Source: Kitasatospora sp. DSM 101779
GTDB lineage: Bacteria; Actinomycetota; Actinomycetes; Streptomycetales; Streptomycetaceae
Reading direction: 5' to 3'
Assembly (NCBI RefSeq): GCF_025655475.1
Contig: NZ_JAHTIK010000001.1
Location: 7,069,513 to 7,133,512, forward strand
DNA: 64,000 nucleotides
Part shown: positions 57,944 to 64,000 of the stretch, one piece after another
Layout: each line of letters opens with the position of its first letter
Position numbering within the stretch: the stretch's first letter is position 1
Program-made: the position numbers and the translations under genes
Notes under the pieces: model-generated
What the model saw: only the letters and a program-made list of their open reading frames with translations
Told to the model about the DNA's origin: nothing
The model's database searches: none

Positions 57944-59365
57944 TCAGGCCGGCAGGGTCCACTGCTGGTTGGCGCTGCCGAAGCAGTCCCAGATCTGCAG
58001 CCGGGTGCCGTTGGCGGAGCTGGGCCCGGTGGCGTCCAGGCAGCGGCCGGAGACGGGGTTCACCAGGGTCTTGTCGGCGCGGGCCTGCCACTGCTGGGCG
58101 CCGGTGCCGTTGCAGTCGTAGAGCTGCACCTGGGTGCCGTTGGCGGTGCCGGCGGCGGTGACGTCCATGCACTTGCCGAGCGCGCGGACCGTGCCGTCGG
58201 TGCCGACCGTCCAGGTCTGCGCGGCGGTGCCGTTGCAGTCGTACAGCTGGATCGCGGTGCCGTTGGCGCTGTTCGCCGCGGCCACGTCCACGCATGTGCC
58301 GCCGTAGCCGGTGATCCGGCCGGTGCGGCCGGTGGGCGGCGGGGTGGTGCCGCCGGTCAGCGCGTCGAAGGTCCTGGTGAACTGGTACGCGGACTGCGGG
58401 GTGCCGCTGCAGGAGTCGGAGAGGGTGCCGTTGGCGGCGCAGGCCCTGTCGCGGCCGATCGCCCAGAAGGCGAGCTGCTGGATGCCGTGCGAGGCGGCGA
58501 AGGACTCCAGGGTCGAGGCGTTGCCGGTGGTGAAGACCTCGGCGGTGGTGTCGTTGACCCCGATCATGGGGGTGTTGCCCTCCATCGCCCACAGCTGGTC
58601 GGAGGTCTTGCCCGGCCAGATCTGGCCGAGCTGGGTGTGCAGGCCGTTCGCGGCGTTGATCGCGGCCTGCCCCATGTCCATGGCCGGGCCGTAGTCCATG
58701 GTCATGATGTTGACCATGTTGACGTCGAGGCCGCGGCTCTTGGCGTTGTTCAGCAGGCTGATCGAGTTGGACTCCAGGCCGGACGGGCTGACCGGCAGTG
58801 TGTAGTTGACGGCGAGCCGCTTGCCGGCCGCCGCGTACTGCTGCTGGAGGGCGGCCAGCGCCTGGTTGCGGCGGTCGTTGGCGGCGGTGTCGTTCAGCGC
58901 CGAGCCCTCGATGTCGAGGTCGATCCGGGTCAGGCCGAGGGTGTCGACGACCCGCTTGTACTGGGCCTGCAGCGCCGGGACGCTGGTGCAGGCCTGGCCG
59001 AGCTCGGTGCCGGCCGCGCCGCCGAAGGAGGCGATCACGTCGCCGCCGGCCGAGCGGAGGCCGTTGATCGCGCTCTGCCAGGAGGCGTCGGCTATGTCGG
59101 TGTTGCCGTTGAAGGTGGCGGTGCAGCTCCCGTTGCTGATCACGAAGGCCAGCGTGAAGTACTTGAGGCCGGTGGCGTTGCGCACATCGGTCATCACCGA
59201 GGGCGAGTTCCAGGTCTCCAGGTAGGGGGCGGCGAAGTGGGCCGGGAAGCCCGGGCCGGGGTTTGCTGCGGCGGCGGCCGGCGAGCCGCCGGCGATCAGC
59301 AGGGCGGCGGCCGTCGCGGGCAGCGCGACCGCCGTCGCCGCGGTGCGGACAAGGGTGCGGATCAA
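57944..59365 (-). CDS. Secreted GH18 chitinase with ricin-type lectin domain
   Basis: A 473-residue secreted enzyme. Signal peptide to about residue 34, a GH18 barrel (about 40-325) with the catalytic D149-L-D151-I-E153 of DxDxE, SFGGAAGTELG, and MTMDYG, then a Pro linker and a ricin B lectin (about 345-473) with three QxW-type repeats. It cleaves chitin. The start is a TTG with AGGAGGAG eight bases upstream. DasR-like site TGGTCTGGACC lies 256 bp upstream. Confidence 0.9.
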   Translation of the reverse strand: MIRTLVRTAATAVALPATAAALLIAGGSPAAAAANPGPGFPAHFAAPYLETWNSPSVMTDVRNATGLKYFTLAFVISNGSCTATFNGNTDIADASWQSAINGLRSAGGDVIASFGGAAGTELGQACTSVPALQAQYKRVVDTLGLTRIDLDIEGSALNDTAANDRRNQALAALQQQYAAAGKRLAVNYTLPVSPSGLESNSISLLNNAKSRGLDVNMVNIMTMDYGPAMDMGQAAINAANGLHTQLGQIWPGKTSDQLWAMEGNTPMIGVNDTTAEVFTTGNASTLESFAASHGIQQLAFWAIGRDRACAANGTLSDSCSGTPQSAYQFTRTFDALTGGTTPPPTGRTGRITGYGGTCVDVAAANSANGTAIQLYDCNGTAAQTWTVGTDGTVRALGKCMDVTAAGTANGTQVQLYDCNGTGAQQWQARADKTLVNPVSGRCLDATGPSSANGTRLQIWDCFGSANQQWTLPA

Positions 59366-59431
59366 GGCTGTCTCCTCCTGCCCCGGGCGGTTCGCCGGGG
59401 CGTGGTGGGGGTGAGGATCAGGGACCTTTGC

Positions 59432-59446
59432 GTTCACGAAGTGAAC
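59432..59446. promoter_or_regulatory. GTTCAC/GTGAAC palindrome upstream of the chitinase
   Basis: A 6+6 perfect inverted repeat with a 3-nt spacer, about 67 bp upstream of the chitinase start codon. Position fits a repressor or activator site. Confidence 0.45.
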
Positions 59447-59620
59447 ATGGTGCAGCTCTCGACGCCTGGCCGGCAGATCGACCGTCCGACGGGCGACTTG
59501 GCTGCGGTGGTGCGGACGGATCGTCCTCCGATCCGTCAAAGTCCGCCCTTCTGCCACCAACTGGTGTTGTGTCACCAACTCGTTCAGGGCGCGGAGGGCG
59601 GCGAGCGGGCCCCGGCGAAT

Positions 59621-59631
59621 TGGTCTGGACC
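59621..59631. promoter_or_regulatory. DasR/chitinase-type operator
   Basis: TGGTCTGGACC differs by one base from the core TGGTCTAGACC of the DasR consensus and of the 12-bp repeats known in streptomycete chitinase promoters. Confidence 0.5.
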
Positions 59632-59798
59632 CTTTTTCAGAACGTGAAGTTAGGCCCGTTGAACCATTCGCGTCAACCCCCGTGCGTACAGAACCCGAAG
59701 GCAGAACGCCCGGTCACTCTCCGTGTCCCGGGGCGCCGACACCCGGGGAGCGGTGGAGTATGAGGAAGAGAGGAGACCACCGGACGGGGTGAGACGCG

Positions 59799-62177
59799 AT
59801 GGAAGACCGCCGCTTCCCCTTCCTCGACGGCGTCGCCGGGGCGCTCGTCGACGGCAGTGGCACGATCGTCGGCTGCACCAGCGCCGCCGAGGAACTTCTC
59901 GCCCTGCCCGCCCGCGCCCTCGTCGGCCGTGCCCTGCGCGACCTGCTCGCCGCCCCGGAGGCCTGGCGCGGCCCCGACGAGTCCGGCCCCGGCGGCTGGG
60001 ACGGCCAGGTCACCGTCCGCACCGGCGACGGCCGCCCGCTCAACCTCTTCGTCCGCGTCCTCACCCTGCACGGCGACAACCCCAACGACCCCACCGCCAC
60101 CCGGCAGGTCGTCCTCGGCGCCAAGTCCTCCACCGTCGCCCGATGGCGCCAGGACCAGGCGTTCACCCGCGAACTCTTCCTCCAGGACCGCTTCGGCCTC
60201 GCCGTCTTCGACACCGACCTGCAGATCGTCCGCACCAACACCCACCTGCTGCCCTACTCCGGCGTCCCGCCCACCCTCAGCGGCCTCAAGCTCGCCGACT
60301 TCCTGCAGACCGAGGACGCCGTCGCCCTGGAGGCCCACCTGCGCGAGGTCCTGGAGACCGGCCGCCCGCTGGTCCTCGCCGAAGGGCTCGCCCGCACCGT
60401 CGTCGACCCCCGTGGCGGCCGGATGATGGCCATCTCCGCCTTCCGCCTGCAGGACTCCGAGGGCGTCGTCATCGGCCTCACCGTGCTCTTCACCGACATC
60501 ACCGAACAGCACCGCTCCCGGCAGCGCCTCGCCCTGCTGCACCGGGTCACCGCCGCCGCCGGCAGCTCGCTCTCCGTCACCGGCACCGCCGAGGGCCTCG
60601 CCAAGGCACTCGTGCCGGACTTCGCCGACGTCGCCGTGGTCGACATCGCCGCCGCCGTCTTCACCGGCGACGAACCCGTCCCCGACCCCACCGGGCGCCT
60701 GGTGCTGCGCCGCACCGCCGTCGCCGGCCCGCCCGAGTCCGCGCCCGCCACCGGTGACACCGTCCTGGTCCGGGCCGACGGTTCCCCCGACCGTGCCACC
60801 GCCGCCGAACCCGCCCACGACTGGGAGATCACCGCCCCGCTGGCCGCCCGCGGCATCCTGCTCGGCCAGGTCACCAGCCGCCGCAACCGCTGGAAGGACC
60901 GCTACGAGGAGGGCGACCGGCTGCTGCTCGCCGAGATCGCCGCCCGCGCCGCCCTGGCCGTCGACAACGCCCGCCGCTACACCCGTGAGCACCGCGCCGC
61001 CGTCGGCCTCCAGCGGAGCCTGCTGCCGCCGGCCGTCCGCACCGTGGCCGCCGTCTCCACCGCCAGCGTCTACCTGCCCACCGACAGCGCCGGAGGTGTC
61101 GGCGGCGACTGGTTCGACGTCATCCCGCTCTCCTCCGCCCGGGTCGCGCTGGTCGTCGGCGACGTCGCCGGACACGGACTGCAGGCCACCGCCACCATGG
61201 GCCGGCTGCGCACCGCCGTCCGCACCCTCGCCGACCTCGACCTCGAACCCGACGAACTGCTCGTCCACCTCGACGACCTGGTCTCCCAGCTGCTCTTCGA
61301 GGGCGACTTCACCGGCGACGCCGAGGAGGACGACGCCGACGAACCCACGGACACCGCCCGCGCCGGCCGGCGGCACCGACCCGACCCCGGCTCGGTCGGC
61401 GCGACCTGCCTGTACGCCGTATACGACCCGGTCACCCGCGCCTGCACCGTGGCCAGCGCCGGCCACCCGCCGCCCGCCGTCGCCGGCCCCGACGGCACCG
61501 CCCACTTCCTGCCCGTCACCCCCGGCCCGCCGCTCGGCGTCGGCGGCCTGCCCTTCGAGTCCTCCGAGACCGCCCTCGAGGCGGGCAGCGTCCTCGCTCT
61601 CTACACCGACGGCCTGATCGAACGCGGCGAGGGCGACATCGACGAGGGCATGGCCGAGATCCGGCGGCGGCTGGCCGCCGTCGCACGGGAGGACCGCCCG
61701 CTGCGCGATGCCGCCCTGCAACTCGTCGCGGGGCTGCCGCCCACCCGGCTGCGCGACGACGTCACCCTCCTCCTCGCCCGCACCCGGGCCGTCCCCGCCG
61801 AGGCCACCGCCACCTGGACGGTCGATCCCGACCCCGCCGAGGTCGCCCGGGTCCGCGCCGACGCCACCGCCCGGCTCACCGAGTGGGGCCTCGACGAACT
61901 GGCCTTCACCACCGAACTCGTCCTCAGCGAACTGGTCACCAACGCCATCCGGTACGCCGGCGGCCCGCTCGGCGTCCGCCTGATCCGGGCCGACACGCTG
62001 ACCTGCGAGGTCTCCGACGGCAGCAGCACCCAGCCCCGGATGCGCCGCGCCCGCCTCACCGACGAGGGCGGCCGCGGCCTCTACCTCGTCGCCCAGCTGA
62101 CCGACCGCTGGGGCAGCCGCTACACCTCCGCCGGCAAGACCATCTGGACCGAACAGGAACTCCCGACCGACTCCTGA
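59799..62177 (+). CDS. SpoIIE-type phosphatase with PAS sensors and anti-sigma kinase domain
   Basis: A 792-residue cytoplasmic protein. PAS-like domains (about 10-105 and 125-230), a GAF-like part (about 240-400), a PP2C/SpoIIE domain (about 405-665) with GGDWFDV near residue 435, and a C-terminal HATPase (about 675-790) with TELVLSELVTNAIRYAGGPL and GGRGLYLVAQL. It combines phosphatase and RsbW-like kinase in one chain, so it could control an anti-anti-sigma partner alone. Sensor input is unknown. Confidence 0.9.
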   Translation: MEDRRFPFLDGVAGALVDGSGTIVGCTSAAEELLALPARALVGRALRDLLAAPEAWRGPDESGPGGWDGQVTVRTGDGRPLNLFVRVLTLHGDNPNDPTATRQVVLGAKSSTVARWRQDQAFTRELFLQDRFGLAVFDTDLQIVRTNTHLLPYSGVPPTLSGLKLADFLQTEDAVALEAHLREVLETGRPLVLAEGLARTVVDPRGGRMMAISAFRLQDSEGVVIGLTVLFTDITEQHRSRQRLALLHRVTAAAGSSLSVTGTAEGLAKALVPDFADVAVVDIAAAVFTGDEPVPDPTGRLVLRRTAVAGPPESAPATGDTVLVRADGSPDRATAAEPAHDWEITAPLAARGILLGQVTSRRNRWKDRYEEGDRLLLAEIAARAALAVDNARRYTREHRAAVGLQRSLLPPAVRTVAAVSTASVYLPTDSAGGVGGDWFDVIPLSSARVALVVGDVAGHGLQATATMGRLRTAVRTLADLDLEPDELLVHLDDLVSQLLFEGDFTGDAEEDDADEPTDTARAGRRHRPDPGSVGATCLYAVYDPVTRACTVASAGHPPPAVAGPDGTAHFLPVTPGPPLGVGGLPFESSETALEAGSVLALYTDGLIERGEGDIDEGMAEIRRRLAAVAREDRPLRDAALQLVAGLPPTRLRDDVTLLLARTRAVPAEATATWTVDPDPAEVARVRADATARLTEWGLDELAFTTELVLSELVTNAIRYAGGPLGVRLIRADTLTCEVSDGSSTQPRMRRARLTDEGGRGLYLVAQLTDRWGSRYTSAGKTIWTEQELPTDS

Positions 62178-62220
62178 CGATCCCCGCGGGGCCTGGGACC
62201 GACCGATGGGGCAAGCACCC

Positions 62221-62358
62221 AGGGGCGCGGGGAACTGCGCAATCCGGATGCGGGCCACTGCACGGAACACGGCTTGGCCCGTACCGTTCCGACAGCCACA
62301 TCCGACGTGCGCCAGTTCTCCCGAGCCTTCGGCCGGGAGGTGCTCCCGTGCGCCCCTG
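62221..62358. repeat. Dispersed palindrome-rich element, copy 3
   Basis: Begins AGGGGCGCGGGGAACTGCGC and ends CGTGCGCCCCTG, 138 bp. It shares GCGCAATCCGGATGCGGGCC and CCTTCGGCCGGGAGGTG with the other two copies. It lies between convergent SpoIIE and sdhB stops. Confidence 0.85.
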
Positions 62359-62369
62359 CGGCGCCGCCC

Positions 62370-63103
62370 TCACCGCAAGGTGCCCCGCAGGAACTCCCTG
62401 TTCAGGGCCGAGATCGCCGACAGCGGGATCCCCTTCGGGCAGGCCGTCGCGCACTCGCCGGTGTTGGTGCACCCGCCGAAGTCCTCGGCGTCCATCGCGC
62501 CGACCATCCCCCGGACCCGGCTCGACCGCTCCGGCGCGCCCTGCGGCAGCAGGTTCAGGTGCACCACCTTCGCCGCCGTGAACAGCATCGCCGACCCGTT
62601 CGGACACGCCGCCACGCAGGCCCCGCAGCCGATGCAGGCGGCGTGCTCGAAGGCCGCGTCCGCAGCCTCCTTCGGCACCGGCGTGGCGTGCGCCTCCGGG
62701 GCGCTGCCGGTGGGCGCGGTGATGTACCCGCCCGCGCCGATCACCCGGTCCAGTGCGGAGCGGTCCACCACCAGGTCCTTGACCACCGGGAAGGCCGCGG
62801 CCCGCCACGGTTCCACGTCCACCGTGGCGCCGTCCTCGAAGTGCCGCATGTGCAGCTGGCAGGTGGTGGTCGGCTGCGGCCCGTGTGCCTGCCCGTCGAT
62901 GACCATGCCGCAGGCGCCGCAGATGCCCTCGCGGCAGTCGTGGTCGAAGGCCACCGGTTCCTCGCCGCGCAGCGCCAGCGTCTCGTTGAGGGTGTCGAGC
63001 ATCTCCAGGAAGGACATGTCGGGGCTGATGTCGCCGACCCGGTAGGTGCTGAACCCGCCGGGGTCGTCGGGGCCGGCCTGCCGCCAGATCCGCAGGGTGA
63101 GGT

Positions 63104-63107
<4 letters not shown>
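62370..63107 (-). CDS. sdhB: Succinate dehydrogenase / fumarate reductase iron-sulfur subunit
   Basis: A 245-residue SdhB. Plant-ferredoxin 2Fe-2S cysteines are C58, C63, C66 and C83 (CREGICGACG ... TTCQL), and bacterial 4Fe-4S/3Fe-4S cysteines include C158, C161, C164 and C168 (CIGCGACVAACP) and a later CPKGIP. It passes electrons from the flavoprotein to quinone. Its ATG overlaps the sdhA stop by four bases. Confidence 0.95.

Positions 63108-64000
<893 letters not shown>

Larger units (their letters stand above)
59366..59798. other. Divergent control region of chitinase operon and SpoIIE gene
   Basis: A 433-bp gap. It contains a perfect inverted repeat GTTCAC-GAA-GTGAAC (59432-59446), a CACCA-N2-TGGTG repeat near 59555-59566, and TGGTCTGGACC (59621-59631), a near match to the chitinase/DasR operator. 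No coding sequence seen. Confidence 0.6.

Overview
The window is a single stretch of very high GC DNA. It has GTG, TTG and ATG starts, many leaderless promoters, and a gene set typical of a mycelial actinomycete of the Streptomycetaceae (Streptomyces or Kitasatospora): the snapalysin/SnpR pair, a resuscitation-promoting factor, two SpoIIE-type phosphatases, an ESX/WXG100-like cassette, F420-dependent enzymes, DUF6126, DUF805 and DUF2252 proteins, and many secreted hydrolases. I see no tRNA, rRNA, CRISPR array, prophage or complete insertion sequence. The far right end is cut inside a succinate dehydrogenase flavoprotein gene.

Layout. 0-5.8 kb: small conserved proteins, an Acg-type nitroreductase, a three-gene WXG100-like cassette and a PhoU-like protein, ending in a 31-bp tandem repeat. 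5.8-10.7 kb: an orphan PntA-like protein divergent from a one-chain 5-oxoprolinase. 11-20 kb: snpR-snpA, an unusual sigma factor fused to a membrane-anchored CAP domain, a LysE-type exporter, Rpf, an ATP-grasp protein, a methyltransferase and a small serine hydrolase. 20-26.5 kb: polysaccharide deacetylase lipoprotein, GntR/UTRA regulator, methyltransferase, GH20 hexosaminidase and CBM3-GH16. 26.5-32.6 kb: signalling (SpoIIE phosphatase; histidine kinase plus NarL regulator). 33-36 kb: P-loop protein divergent from two overlapping RimK-like ATP-grasp genes; acylphosphatase. 36-42 kb: DUF805, FUSC, an MFS exporter, and a P450 with its ferredoxin. 42-47 kb: DUF2252, PPOX enzyme, M4 protease, acetyltransferase. 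46.7-51.1 kb: a decayed zone with an ADP-ribosylglycohydrolase/AraC chimera and a GH3/LacI pair that have both lost their divergent 5' ends, with intact NUDIX and Gfo/Idh/MocA genes between. 51-55.6 kb: CapA lipoprotein and small proteins. 55.7-62.2 kb: a chitinase plus beta-helix-protein operon, both with ricin-type lectin domains, divergent from a multidomain SpoIIE phosphatase. 62.4-64 kb: sdhB and the 3' part of sdhA.

Working together: the hydrolases (chitinase, GH20 hexosaminidase, GH16, deacetylase, beta-helix protein, proteases) look like a saprophytic or fungus-directed degradation programme. Sites related to the DasR operator (TGGTCTAGACCA) lie in front of the GntR gene, the GH20 gene and the chitinase operon, so the GntR/UTRA protein may link them. 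The most unusual single gene is the sigma/zinc-finger/transmembrane/CAP fusion. Three copies of a roughly 140-bp palindrome-rich element sit in intergenic gaps.
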